Source of the DNA: Corynebacterium tuberculostearicum
GTDB lineage: Bacteria; Actinomycetota; Actinomycetes; Mycobacteriales; Mycobacteriaceae
Reading direction: 5' to 3'
Length of the DNA: 64,000 bases
Assembly: GCF_016127015.1 (NCBI RefSeq)
Contig: NZ_CP065972.1
Span: forward strand, 1,860,001 to 1,924,000
Part shown: in pieces, positions 10,132-18,799 of the stretch
How positions within the stretch are numbered: position 1 is the stretch's first letter
Layout of the letters: each line of letters begins with the position of its first letter
Program-made: the position numbers and the translations under genes
The notes under the pieces: model-generated
Databases searched by the model: none
What the model was told of the DNA's origin: nothing
What the model saw: only the letters and a program-made list of their open reading frames with translations

Positions 10132-11950
10132 GACCGTACAGCCGCTTGTCGATGTCCTCTTTCCCTACATCGGATACCTCATTCCGCTGCCGATTATCAT
10201 CCCTGCAGTGGCCGCGGCCCTCGCATTGATTTTTGGCCGCATTCCCAATGCGCAGCGCCAGATCGTGTTTTTCTCGCTGCTCCTTACCGCAGTAGTCAAT
10301 GCCTTACTCATCCTCATAGCGGATTTTGAAGGCATCCAAACCCTGCAGATAGGAGGTTGGGACGCCCCGGTGGGCATCACACTCGTGGCGGATCGCCTCT
10401 CTGCGGTCATGCTCTTTACTTCCTCCGTAGTGCTGTTTTCTGTCATTTGGTACGCCATTTCCCAGGGCGTGCGCGATGGCACCAAGGACGAGCCGGTGGC
10501 CGTATTCCTGCCCACCTACATGCTGCTGACCATGGGCGTTAATATCTCCTTTTTGGCCGGCGATCTCTTCAACCTCTACGTGGGATTCGAGGTCTTCCTC
10601 GTGGCGTCCTATGTGCTGTTGACCCTAGGCGCCTCAGCCGGTCGAGTTCGCGCCGGCGTGGGCTACGTGATGGTGTCCATGGCTTCGTCAATGATCTTCT
10701 TGCTCGCGTTGGGTTATGTGTATTCCTCCGTGGGCACGATGAACATGGCCCAGATCGGCCAGCGCATGCAGGAAATTCCAGAAGGAACTCGTACCGCCAT
10801 CTTTGCCACGCTACTCGTCGCCTTTGGCATTAAAGCCGCCGTGGTGCCGCTGGATGCCTGGCTGCCGGACTCCTATCCCACGGCCCCTTCGCTAGTCACG
10901 GCCGTCTTCGCCGGCCTGCTGACCAAGGTGGGTGTCTACGCCATCATCCGCGCCCGCACTTCCATTTTCACTGCCGGGGGACTCGATACCGTGCTCATGT
11001 GGGTGGCCCTCGCCACGATGCTGGTGGGAATTTTGGGCGCCATCGCGCAATCCGATATTAAGCGCCTTTTGTCTTTTACCCTGGTCAGCCACATTGGATA
11101 CATGATCTTCGGCGTCTCGTTGGGAACCGCACAGGGGCTATCCGGCGCCATCTTCTACGCCGTACACCACATTCTGGTCCAGACTGCGCTGTTCCTCGTG
11201 GTCGGACTGGTCGAACGCCAGGCCGGTACGTCTTCGCTGCGCCGTTTGGGCTCGCTAATGTATTCTGCCCCGCTCATCGGAATCTTGTATTTCATCCCTG
11301 CCATTAACCTGGGCGGCATCCCGCCGTTCTCCGGTTTCCTGGGCAAGGTCATCCTGCTGCAAGCCGGTGCGAATGAAGGCTCCTGGATGGCGTGGGTACT
11401 CATCGTCGGTGCCGTAGTCACCTCGCTGCTTACGCTCTACGTCATGATGTTGGTGTGGGCCAAGGGCTTTCAACGCGACCGCGCCGATGCCCCAGAAGGC
11501 AACGTGGCGCTCGCCCGCCCGGCCCCACTTTCCGATATCACCGATGAGGTGGAATTTTCTTCTCGCCAGGATGTAGGCAGGGTGCCCTTTGGCATGATCG
11601 CCTCTACGACCCTGCTGGTGGCAGCGTCTACGTCCATTACCTTCTTGGCCGGACCGATTTCCGGTATCACCTCACGCGCGGCCGAATCCGCGCAGGATAC
11701 GTCCATTTACCAGTACGCGGTACTGGGCGACCGCGCGGATGACCCCACCCGCCACCTCAACCAGAAGGAGCGCTACACCGGCGGCGCTGATTCCTATAAG
11801 AATCGCCGCAACCCTTCCCCGGAGGTGGAGCCGCCGGATTCAGCGGGTTTGGATGCCCGCACCGACTCGGAAGCCGGTGGGCGCGATGCGCATTCCACCG
11901 ACGTAAAGTCCCCGGATGCCGCCAAGAGGAAGGATATTAGCGATGACTAA
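10124..11950 (+). CDS. mrpD: Mrp Na+/H+ antiporter subunit D
   Basis: A 608-residue NuoM/N-like proton-translocating subunit with about 14 membrane helices. It carries LYVGFEVFLVASYVLLTLGA, then KAAVVPLDAWLPDSYPTAPS with the Lys and the conserved channel-lining motif, then SDIKRLLSFTLVSHIGYMI. The last ~100 residues are a polar tail rich in D, R and P that is not part of the family core. It overlaps mrpC by 8 bases and mrpE by 8 bases. Confidence 0.94.
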   Translation: MSETVQPLVDVLFPYIGYLIPLPIIIPAVAAALALIFGRIPNAQRQIVFFSLLLTAVVNALLILIADFEGIQTLQIGGWDAPVGITLVADRLSAVMLFTSSVVLFSVIWYAISQGVRDGTKDEPVAVFLPTYMLLTMGVNISFLAGDLFNLYVGFEVFLVASYVLLTLGASAGRVRAGVGYVMVSMASSMIFLLALGYVYSSVGTMNMAQIGQRMQEIPEGTRTAIFATLLVAFGIKAAVVPLDAWLPDSYPTAPSLVTAVFAGLLTKVGVYAIIRARTSIFTAGGLDTVLMWVALATMLVGILGAIAQSDIKRLLSFTLVSHIGYMIFGVSLGTAQGLSGAIFYAVHHILVQTALFLVVGLVERQAGTSSLRRLGSLMYSAPLIGILYFIPAINLGGIPPFSGFLGKVILLQAGANEGSWMAWVLIVGAVVTSLLTLYVMMLVWAKGFQRDRADAPEGNVALARPAPLSDITDEVEFSSRQDVGRVPFGMIASTTLLVAASTSITFLAGPISGITSRAAESAQDTSIYQYAVLGDRADDPTRHLNQKERYTGGADSYKNRRNPSPEVEPPDSAGLDARTDSEAGGRDAHSTDVKSPDAAKRKDISDD

Positions 11951-12470
11951 CACGCGTTTTTCCGGCCTGCGCCACCGCTTCCGCCCGTGGTTCATCGTCT
12001 GGCTGGTAGTCATGTGGTGCATGCTCATGGGCGAGGTCACCGTGGGCAACCTGGTGGCCGGGCTGATCATCGGCGTAGTCATTGTCTTTGCCCTGCCGTT
12101 GCCGGCCATGCCTATCGCCGGCATTGACGTCTCTTGGGGCAAGCTCTTTGCGTTCATGATCCGCTGGTTCTGGGAGTTGTTCTACGCCTCGCTCAAGGTG
12201 GGATGGCTGGCCGTGCGCCCGCAGCCGGTGCCCAAGACCGCCATCTTGGAGCTGCCCATGCGCTTGGATAATGAGTTTGCTATCTCTTTGGCGGTGACGC
12301 TGTATAACCTGCAGCCAGGCGGCACGGTGACCGATATCGATATTGCAAACCGCATGATTACCGTCCATATCTTGGATGCCCACGATGAGGAACAAATCCA
12401 GCGTGAAATCAATGCTGTGGCCCGTTTGGAGGCCTCATTCATCGAAATCTTTGAAAGGAGCCACCCCTAA
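11943..12470 (+). CDS. mrpE: Mrp Na+/H+ antiporter subunit E
   Basis: A 175-residue MnhE/MrpE membrane protein with two or three N-terminal helices and a soluble C-terminal half. That half contains NEFAISLAVTLYNLQPGG and ends in acidic and amphipathic residues. The start at 11943 has AGAGGAAGG 9 bases upstream and overlaps the mrpD stop (ATGACTAA). An upstream in-frame ATG at 11916 is less likely, since it lies deep in mrpD without a ribosome site. Confidence 0.92.
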   Translation: MTNTRFSGLRHRFRPWFIVWLVVMWCMLMGEVTVGNLVAGLIIGVVIVFALPLPAMPIAGIDVSWGKLFAFMIRWFWELFYASLKVGWLAVRPQPVPKTAILELPMRLDNEFAISLAVTLYNLQPGGTVTDIDIANRMITVHILDAHDEEQIQREINAVARLEASFIEIFERSHP

Positions 12471-12745
12471 TGGATCCCCAGATCTATAACGCAATTTTGC
12501 TGGTGGCCGCCGCGCTGCTGGTGGTCTCCTTCCTCATCACCGTCTGGCGCATTGTCACCGGCCCCAATTCGCTGGACCGCTTGGTGGGCATGGATGGTTT
12601 TACCGCGATGTTCCAGTGCGCGCTGGCTACCTATATGTGCTGGTCGCTTAACACGACTGTGGTCTCAGCCATGCTGGTCATTGCGCTGCTGGGATTCATC
12701 TCCACCGTATCCGTCACCAGGTTTAGGAAGAGGGATAGCCAATGA
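12470..12745 (+). CDS. mrpF: Mrp Na+/H+ antiporter subunit F
   Basis: A 91-residue protein with three membrane helices and the family sequence RIVTGPNSLDRLVGMD between helices 1 and 2. The start codon shares a base with the mrpE stop (TAATG) and the 3' end overlaps mrpG by 4 bases. Confidence 0.92.
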   Translation: MDPQIYNAILLVAAALLVVSFLITVWRIVTGPNSLDRLVGMDGFTAMFQCALATYMCWSLNTTVVSAMLVIALLGFISTVSVTRFRKRDSQ

Positions 12746-13122
12746 GCTGGTCCTTTATTGCAGATGTACTCTCGCTCATCCTCATTATTGGCGGCAGCGT
12801 CCTTACCTTGGCCGCGGCCATCGGCGTCGCCCGGTTCAAGGACACGATGTCGCGGGTACACGCGGTGAGCAAGCCACAGACCACCGGTCTCATCCTCACC
12901 ATTCTGGGCGCGTTTATCCGCATCACGGGCGCGGAATCCTTCAGCGTAGCCGAGCGCGGGGATTTAGGAATGCTCGTTTTGCTGGTACTGTTTGCCATGT
13001 TCACTAGCCCGGTAACCGCACAGCGCACCTCGCGTATTGCACGCCGCGAGGGGCTGTACGGCACCGAGGAAACCATGTCCCGCAACGACCGACCCGCCGC
13101 GAAGTCGCTGCGCCGCAAGTAG
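12742..13122 (+). CDS. mrpG: Mrp Na+/H+ antiporter subunit G
   Basis: A 126-residue MnhG/PhaG protein with three helices and the family stretch AAAIGVARFKDTMSRVHAVS near residues 27-46. A basic cytoplasmic tail of about 30 residues follows. ATGA overlap with mrpF. It completes the A(B)CDEFG complement of the Mrp complex, so the operon should be functional as a unit. Confidence 0.92.
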   Translation: MSWSFIADVLSLILIIGGSVLTLAAAIGVARFKDTMSRVHAVSKPQTTGLILTILGAFIRITGAESFSVAERGDLGMLVLLVLFAMFTSPVTAQRTSRIARREGLYGTEETMSRNDRPAAKSLRRK

Positions 13123-13137
13123 GAGACGCTTTTCACC

Positions 13138-14637
13138 GTGAAAAAGCTTTATGGGCTTCCCACTGTGGTGACTGTGCTCGCCGCTCTTATCGGCGTCATC
13201 GTCTACCGCTTCAGCATCTTCGACGGCAATAGCGCCTTTGTGTGGCGCGTCCCCCTGGATCTGAAGATTTATTGGCTCGCCGGCGGCGAGGTGGCCCAAG
13301 GCGCGGATCTCTACGATAACGCCTATATCGGCGACCTGCCTTTTACCTATCCGCCCTTTTCCGGTACTCTTTTCACGTGGCTTTCCAGGCTTGCCGACGC
13401 CCCCTTAATCCTCCTCTGGCAGGGCGGCACCGCCCTCGCCTTGTTCACGGTTATTATGCTGGTCCTGCGCGAGCGCGGCCTCAAGCTCTCCCCGTCAATA
13501 TGGCTGCTGGGCATCTTGCTGCTGGGCTGCACCCCGGCGAATGAGCCGGTGCACGGCACCTTATTCTTTGGCCAGATCAACATCTTTTTGATGCTGCTGG
13601 TGGCCTTGGACATCCTCCCACGCAAGCGCGCTTTGCCGGGCATCGGAATTGGTTTGGCCGCCGGTATGAAGCTCACCCCGGCCTATATGGGTCTGGTCTT
13701 GCTCTTCCAGAAGCGCTGGTGGCAAGCGATCATCGCCATCCTTACCTTCGCGGTGACCGTTGCCATTGGTTTCGTGACCATTCCGGATGCCGCCGATTTC
13801 TGGACCGACGCTATCTTTAAGTCCTCCCGCGTGGGCGAGCACACCAACCCAGGTGCGCAGTCCATTCGCTCGGTGATGGTCCGCGCATGGGGCATCGATG
13901 GCGGCTGGATCTGGCTCGCCGCCGTGGTCGTGGTCTTCATTTTGACCTGCCTGGCGCTGCGCACCGCGATGAAGCACCGCAATAATTCCGCCGCACTTGC
14001 GCTTGCCGGCATCAGCTCCTGCTTGGTCTCCCCCTTCTCTTGGTATCACCATTGGGTGTGGACGGTGCCGCTGGCCGTCGTCGTGCTGGTTGCCGTCAAC
14101 CAGAGTCTGGGCAAGCGCCTGCCCGGCATCCTTGGCGCGCAGGTCGCCGGCCTCGTATCGGTGCTGGCGATGTGTGCGGTAACCATGCCGTTTATCTCCG
14201 CCCCCGTGTGGCTGTCTGCTGCTAGCCGCTCGCTCAACCACTGGGATCTGCAGCCGTGGGGAATGTTGGCTTTTACCGGCGCCGGCGTCCTCTTTATCGC
14301 CTTCTACGCGGTGTGGGGTTTTATCCCTGGCACCCAGCCGGAAGAGGAAGCGCCCGCCCCGGGCCGCCACCACTTACCTGCGCAGCCCGCTGGTGCAAAG
14401 CCCGCTGGTGCGCAACCTGCTTCCGCGGAGGCCGAGGCACTCCCGGCGCGCTCGTTTAATACGGCAGCTACGAGCCGGAGGAGCCAGGGCCATCCACGGG
14501 CAGCGCAACCCGTCAGCGATGAAACGGCAGAAATGCCCGCGGTAGGGCCGGAAACGCGCGCCTTCCCGGCGGCTCAGGACATCACCGATATCCCCGATAC
14601 CCCGGCCTACGGTCGCCACTCGCGCTCCGAGGACTAG
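13138..14637 (+). CDS. GT87-type (DUF2029) polyprenyl-phosphate-dependent membrane glycosyltransferase
   Basis: A 499-residue protein with about ten hydrophobic segments. It has the GT-C style early loop DLKIYWLAGGEVAQGADLYD near residue 40, with an acidic residue, and the later motif FTYPPFSG. These are typical of mycobacterial and corynebacterial alpha-mannosyltransferases that use decaprenyl-phosphate-mannose for lipomannan and related glycans. The last ~120 residues are a low-complexity cytoplasmic tail rich in P, A and E. It starts with GTG behind AGGAG, 15 bases past mrpG, so it is probably read through from the mrp operon although functionally unrelated. A motif copy lies at 13389-13399. 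The exact glycan is not evident. Confidence 0.82.
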   Translation: MKKLYGLPTVVTVLAALIGVIVYRFSIFDGNSAFVWRVPLDLKIYWLAGGEVAQGADLYDNAYIGDLPFTYPPFSGTLFTWLSRLADAPLILLWQGGTALALFTVIMLVLRERGLKLSPSIWLLGILLLGCTPANEPVHGTLFFGQINIFLMLLVALDILPRKRALPGIGIGLAAGMKLTPAYMGLVLLFQKRWWQAIIAILTFAVTVAIGFVTIPDAADFWTDAIFKSSRVGEHTNPGAQSIRSVMVRAWGIDGGWIWLAAVVVVFILTCLALRTAMKHRNNSAALALAGISSCLVSPFSWYHHWVWTVPLAVVVLVAVNQSLGKRLPGILGAQVAGLVSVLAMCAVTMPFISAPVWLSAASRSLNHWDLQPWGMLAFTGAGVLFIAFYAVWGFIPGTQPEEEAPAPGRHHLPAQPAGAKPAGAQPASAEAEALPARSFNTAATSRRSQGHPRAAQPVSDETAEMPAVGPETRAFPAAQDITDIPDTPAYGRHSRSED

Positions 14638-14661
14638 CCCCGGGCCAACCTTCCTGTCGCT

Positions 14662-15798
14662 TTAGAGCGGGCGGAAGGTATGCAACTCGCGGCAGGTCTC
14701 CTCGACCACCTCGCGCCAGCTGCCGGTCTCTTTGAAGAGACGGCGCTGCCGCTCATAGCCGGCACCGCCTTCGATAATTTCGTGGATGAGTTTTAGCTCG
14801 TTGACGCATCCCAGCTCGCGCGCAATGGGGCTAAGCTCATCCACCATCTCCACTAGCTCGTCCTTAACCCAAGCCTCATCGGTCTCACGGGAGGTAATCA
14901 CCAGCGCATCCATGCCATAGCGGGCACCGCGCCACTTATTTTCTGCCACGTGCCAGGGCTGCAGGATGGGGAGAGGCTCCGCGGCGTCGATAAGCCGGTC
15001 GTAGTACACCACCAAGCAGTGGGTCAGCGCCACGATGGCGGAGAGCTCGCGCAGGTTGGACGTCGCATCAGAGACGCGCACCTCCACCGTGCCCCACTTG
15101 GACGCCGGCCGAATATCAAAGTGCATGGAACCGGTGTGGTTAATAACGCCGGAAATCGCTTGGTCGCGCATATAGGACTGCCACTCGGCCCAATCACGGA
15201 ATTGATACGGCATGCCTGCGGTGGGCAGCTGCTGGTAGAGCATGGTGCGGTTGGAGGCATAGCCGGTATCCAGCCCCTCCCACCCCGGCGAGCACGCAGA
15301 TATGGCCAGCAAGTGGGGGTACTTGGTCATCAGCGCGTTGATGATGGGCCAGACGCGGTCCTCGTGGCTAATGCCCACGTGCACGTGGGTGCCCCACAGC
15401 AGCATCTGCTTGCCCCAGTACTGGGTGCGGGCGATGATTTCTTGATAGCTGGGTTTATCCGAAAGCGGATTCTCGCGGAAATCCGTGAATGGATGCCCAC
15501 CGGATGCCCAGACATCTACACCCAGCTTATCGGCGGCTTCTTCCACCGCGTTCAGGGAATTTTGCAGGTCAGCGATTGCTTCCGGCACGGTATGGCAGAT
15601 ACCAGTGACTAGCTCCACCGTATTTTGGAGAAATTCCTTTTCCAGATGGATATCGGGATAGGTCGCATTGGCTAGATCGATAAGTTCCGCACCGCGCGGG
15701 ACAAGGTCGCGCGTGTCGCGGTCCACGAGCGCTACCTCCCATTCCACGCCTAGCGTTGGTTCGGGAGAGCGGGCGAATTGTTCTGCCGGGATCTTCAC
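14662..15798 (-). CDS. YbdK-type carboxylate-amine ligase (glutamate-cysteine ligase family 2)
   Basis: A 378-residue protein of the GCS2 family. It shows [12 protein letters not shown] near the N-terminus with the acidic metal ligands, [12 protein letters not shown] in the middle, [18 protein letters not shown], and a C-terminal Arg-rich end. The family ligates an amino acid to the gamma-carboxylate of glutamate with ATP; many members have weak or unknown activity in vivo. The start codon is GTG (GTGAAGATC). In mycobacteria a homologue lies in the same neighbourhood as def and xthA, so the synteny supports the family call. It is probably not the mycothiol ligase; the substrate is unknown. 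Confidence 0.85.
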   Translation of the reverse strand: MKIPAEQFARSPEPTLGVEWEVALVDRDTRDLVPRGAELIDLANATYPDIHLEKEFLQNTVELVTGICHTVPEAIADLQNSLNAVEEAADKLGVDVWASGGHPFTDFRENPLSDKPSYQEIIARTQYWGKQMLLWGTHVHVGISHEDRVWPIINALMTKYPHLLAISACSPGWEGLDTGYASNRTMLYQQLPTAGMPYQFRDWAEWQSYMRDQAISGVINHTGSMHFDIRPASKWGTVEVRVSDATSNLRELSAIVALTHCLVVYYDRLIDAAEPLPILQPWHVAENKWRGARYGMDALVITSRETDEAWVKDELVEMVDELSPIARELGCVNELKLIHEIIEGGAGYERQRRLFKETGSWREVVEETCRELHTFRPL

Positions 15799-15893
15799 CC
15801 ATTCAGCTTAACGGCTGACAGGTATTAAGACATGAATTTTATTTAACCTACTTTTACCGGCGGCCTTGCAGGTGCGGAAAAGTTCAGATCACA

Positions 15894-15958
15894 AAAGTCC
15901 AAGGCATTCGGCCGAAGATCTATGGTGCTTGCTCTTCGGCCGGATGGCCTTGGACTTT
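15894..15958 (-). terminator. Terminator with a very long stem after the LytR_C gene
   Basis: Two arms of about 25 bases, AAAGTCCAAGGC..CGGCCGAAGA and its near-perfect complement, enclose a short loop, starting 20 bases past the stop. The minus-strand reading ends GGACTTTTGT. The stem is unusually long and nearly symmetric, so it could act in both directions. Confidence 0.7.
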
Positions 15959-15978
15959 AAGTCAGGTGCGCGGATTGC

Positions 15979-16779
15979 TTAGGCCTGCGGAACCGCCAGG
16001 GCGACGACGACGGCGCCGTCATCGGTGGCTTCCTTAGGCAAATCGCGGTTCATCGGGGCGATATCGGCCTGGTAGCGGGCGGCTACCTCCTTGGCCAGTG
16101 CCTCAGCAGAGGCGTCGCCCTCGGGGAAGAAGACGGTGGTCTTTGGAACGGTGAGGACGTCGCCAGGCAGGTTGCCCACGTAGCCAACCTTGAAGCCGCC
16201 GCCCTTGAGGGAGTCGGCTTCCTTCTTAGCCTTGTCTACCTCGCCGGAGTTATTAAGCACGCTGACCTTAATATCATTGCGGTCGCGGGCGGCGGAGTGG
16301 GCGTTGTCCTCGCCTGCGGCTTCATTCTCAGCTGCGGCACGCTCGTCAGCGTCACCGGAAGCGGCTGCATCACGCGGCTTATCGCCCTCCCCTGCTGGGG
16401 CGGGGGCAGGAGCGCCGGGTCGATCGGATGCCTCTGGGGCACCCGGAGCGCGGGAGCCGGCGGTGTCGGGGCCAGCAGAACCTTCGGGCGCGGCACCGAT
16501 GGTAGAACCTGCGGAGTTTTCCTGCGTGCTCTTAGACGCCACGGTGGAATCATCGTCGCCCGAGGTCATGGAGTACAAAGCCCAAAGTCCGAGCATGACG
16601 GCCACGGCGATGAGGACCATCGCCAGGCCGCGCAGCGGGAGGCCGCCCTTTTTAGCATGCGCACCGCCACCAGCGGGGCGCTGCTTAGCAGCACTGGAAG
16701 CGGAGGCGCCGGCAGCAGAGCCGGCGCGGGTTTCGTCGGATACCTTGTCGGTCGAATTTTCCGGATTCACATTAGTCAC
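15979..16779 (-). CDS. Membrane-anchored LytR_C domain protein
   Basis: A 266-residue protein with a ~50-residue cytoplasmic start rich in S, A and K and one membrane helix, GLAMVLIAVAVMLGLWALY. A ~90-residue disordered linker rich in A, P, E and G follows. The C-terminal LytR_C domain (about residues 170-264) begins KVSVLNNSGEVDKAKKEADS and contains the GGGFKVGYVGNLPG loop. LytR_C domains occur alone or behind LytR-CpsA-Psr ligases in envelope proteins; the role of stand-alone forms is not established. It sits 23 bases behind the DUF3263 gene in the same direction, so they are likely co-transcribed. Confidence 0.85.
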   Translation of the reverse strand: MTNVNPENSTDKVSDETRAGSAAGASASSAAKQRPAGGGAHAKKGGLPLRGLAMVLIAVAVMLGLWALYSMTSGDDDSTVASKSTQENSAGSTIGAAPEGSAGPDTAGSRAPGAPEASDRPGAPAPAPAGEGDKPRDAAASGDADERAAAENEAAGEDNAHSAARDRNDIKVSVLNNSGEVDKAKKEADSLKGGGFKVGYVGNLPGDVLTVPKTTVFFPEGDASAEALAKEVAARYQADIAPMNRDLPKEATDDGAVVVALAVPQA

Positions 16780-16802
16780 ATACGCAACACTAGTACTCAG
16801 AA

Positions 16803-17060
16803 TTAACTATCTGGGGTATTTCCCTGCGCGGCGCGCCGCGTGTCTTCTCGCTCTTCGCGCAGGCGACGCAGCCGTGCAACCAGGAGGGGATGGGATTGGG
16901 CGGCCGCGGGGGCGTCGAGAAGCAGATTAAGGCGCTGGTGATAGCGCACCGGGGAGATATCCAGCTGCGCACGAATAGCCTCTTCTTTGCGGCCGATACT
17001 GCGCGGCGCGGTTTCCTCGAAGTCCAAAATGGCGGCGTCTAGGTCAGACAAGGGGTTCAT
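16803..17060 (-). CDS. DUF3263 family small protein
   Basis: An 85-residue soluble protein with the actinobacterial DUF3263 sequence ILDFEETAPRSIGRKEEAIR followed by ISPVRYHQRLNLLLD. It looks like a small helix-turn-helix protein, with a predicted recognition helix around SPVRYHQRL. Its function is not known. ATG at 17060 is preferred to an in-frame start at 17093 because the latter lies inside divergent def. There is no Shine-Dalgarno site, and TACAGT lies 6 bases upstream on the minus strand, as for a leaderless mRNA. Confidence 0.82.
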   Translation of the reverse strand: MNPLSDLDAAILDFEETAPRSIGRKEEAIRAQLDISPVRYHQRLNLLLDAPAAAQSHPLLVARLRRLREEREDTRRAAQGNTPDS

Positions 17061-17076
17061 GCCTAAACTGTAAGGC
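17061..17076. promoter_or_regulatory. Overlapping divergent leaderless promoters of def and DUF3263
   Basis: Only 16 bases separate the two start codons. TAAACT at 17064-17069 sits 7 bases before the def ATG; TACAGT (minus strand, 17067-17072) sits 6 bases before the DUF3263 ATG. The two -10 boxes share three bases, so the promoters probably exclude each other. Confidence 0.55.
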
Positions 17077-17700
17077 ATGACTATTCGCCCCATCGTTATC
17101 CACGGCGAGACCGTGCTTCACGAACCCACCCAACCGGTGGAAGAATCCGAGATTTCCACCCCGGAAATGCAGCAGCTCATCGCGGACATGTATGAAACCA
17201 TGGATGCCGCCCATGGCGTAGGCCTGGCCGCTAACCAGGTAGGAATTGGCAAGCGCCTCTTTGTCTACCACTGCCCCGATACGGATGGCCCCAATGGCAC
17301 CGAGCTGCCGTCCGAAAAGGCAGGCATGCGCAAGGGCTGCGTTATTAACCCCGTGCTAGAGACCTCCGAGATTCCAGAGACCATGCCGGCCGATGACGGC
17401 TCCGATGACGAGGGCTGCCTCTCCGTTCCTGGCGAGGGCTTTCCCACCGGCCGCGCCGACTGGGCGCGCGTGACCGGCAAGGACGAAAACGGCAACGACA
17501 TCTCCGTCGAAGGCTATGGTTTCTTCGCCCGCTGCCTGCAGCACGAGACCGGCCACCTCGATGGGTTCCTCTACACCGATACCCTCATTGGCCGCTATAA
17601 GCGCCAGGCCAAGAAGGCCATTAAGCGCCACGGTTGGACCGAGCCGGGGTACTCCTGGGTACCGGGCGAGGACGCCGATCCCTTCGGCCACGACGACTAA
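17077..17700 (+). CDS. def: Peptide deformylase
   Basis: A 207-residue metalloenzyme that removes formyl groups from new proteins. It has motif 1 [12 protein letters not shown] near residues 47-58, motif 2 [10 protein letters not shown] near 111-120 with the metal Cys, and motif 3 QHETGHLDG near 155-163 with the two metal His and the catalytic Glu. An extra insertion of about 20 residues rich in D and E, around [14 protein letters not shown], precedes motif 2, as in other actinobacterial enzymes. The start has no Shine-Dalgarno site and appears leaderless. The downstream GNAT gene overlaps its stop by one base. Confidence 0.96.
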   Translation: MTIRPIVIHGETVLHEPTQPVEESEISTPEMQQLIADMYETMDAAHGVGLAANQVGIGKRLFVYHCPDTDGPNGTELPSEKAGMRKGCVINPVLETSEIPETMPADDGSDDEGCLSVPGEGFPTGRADWARVTGKDENGNDISVEGYGFFARCLQHETGHLDGFLYTDTLIGRYKRQAKKAIKRHGWTEPGYSWVPGEDADPFGHDD

Positions 17701-18689
17701 TGTCACGTATTTTCCGCTCCGATGCCGTCCAGGTGGGCGAGCGCGTGGTGGCCCGGCGCGATTTCGGCGATGTACATAGCGATGTCATCGGGCATGTGCT
17801 CAGCCTCAATCCGCTGGTCATTCGCCCACAAGAGGTCGGCGGTTACCCTTCCGACCTAGATGCGGTGGAGATCCCGCCGGAACAGCTGAAGATCATCAAA
17901 CGGCTCTCCCCGCGCATGGTCCGCAATTCCGATATCCGCGCCGTGGAGGTTGCCGCGGCCGCGGCTTTCCCCGGCACAGACCACGCCTGGACTAGCGATG
18001 GTTCCTGGCTCCTGCGCGCCGGCGACGGGGTTTCCGGCAGCTCCAATGCAGCCGTTCCTCTAGGTCCTTCGGCCGGCTTTACCCCGGTGCCACTGGAGGA
18101 GATTAAGGCCTTCTACGCCCGCCACAACCTCCCGGTGCGCCTGGTAGTTCCAGAGCGCATTGGCAAGCCGGCCGAACGCCTGCTCGCCGACCCCGCCTGG
18201 GAGACCGAGCCGGAGGTCCTCGCCATGGTCCTGCGGGATCTGCCCACGCTTGCCGACGCCCCCTCTTCCTCCCCCACCTTCCACATCGCCGCCCAACCCG
18301 ATGACGAGTGGCTGGCGATGTATCAATCCCGCACCGATGCCCTTCCTGCCGAGGCGGTGCAGAGCCTTGGCGCTCACGTCGAGGGAACGCTCGGCTTTGG
18401 CCGCCTAGTCCTCGATGACGAGACCGTCGCCATCGCCCGCGGCACCCTGAGCGAATCTGGCGATGGCACCACGTGGCTGGGTCTTTCTTCCATCGAAGTG
18501 GCCAAGGACTTCCGGCGTCGCGGATACGGCACGCTCGCGCTCCAGCACCTGCTGCACTGGGGGCGCAATAATGGCGCCGAGCACGCCTACCTCACCGTGC
18601 CGGCTTCCAATACCGCAGGAGTACGCCTAGCTGAGGAGCTCGGCTTCATCGAGCAACACCGCCGCATCTACGCCTGCCTGCGCAACTAA
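17700..18689 (+). CDS. GNAT family N-acetyltransferase
   Basis: A 329-residue protein. An N-terminal ~60 residues ([20 protein letters not shown]) resemble a small beta domain. A divergent middle part follows, then a C-terminal GNAT fold with the acetyl-CoA loop DFRRRGYGTLALQ near residues 270-282 and AGVRLAEELGFIEQHRR near the end. Start by TAATG overlap with def. In mycobacteria the equivalent gene also lies between def and xthA. The substrate is unknown. A motif copy plus C/T-rich tract lies at 18248-18273. Confidence 0.85.
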   Translation: MSRIFRSDAVQVGERVVARRDFGDVHSDVIGHVLSLNPLVIRPQEVGGYPSDLDAVEIPPEQLKIIKRLSPRMVRNSDIRAVEVAAAAAFPGTDHAWTSDGSWLLRAGDGVSGSSNAAVPLGPSAGFTPVPLEEIKAFYARHNLPVRLVVPERIGKPAERLLADPAWETEPEVLAMVLRDLPTLADAPSSSPTFHIAAQPDDEWLAMYQSRTDALPAEAVQSLGAHVEGTLGFGRLVLDDETVAIARGTLSESGDGTTWLGLSSIEVAKDFRRRGYGTLALQHLLHWGRNNGAEHAYLTVPASNTAGVRLAEELGFIEQHRRIYACLRN

Positions 18690-18756
18690 GCTCCGCGCTG
18701 CGGACTTCCGGTCGGGACGGTGAGCCTTATGGGACTGCCCGCTGATTCCTTGTGGG

Positions 18757-18785
18757 CTGGGTAGTGAGCTTGACTCACTACCCAG
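18757..18785. promoter_or_regulatory. Perfect inverted repeat directly before xthA
   Basis: CTGGGTAGTGAG, five spacer bases, and the exact complement; it ends 14 bases before the xthA ATG and 68 bases or more past the GNAT stop. No T-run follows, so a terminator is possible but an operator or 5' hairpin is as likely. Confidence 0.5.
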
Positions 18786-18799
18786 GTAACCTATGTGGC

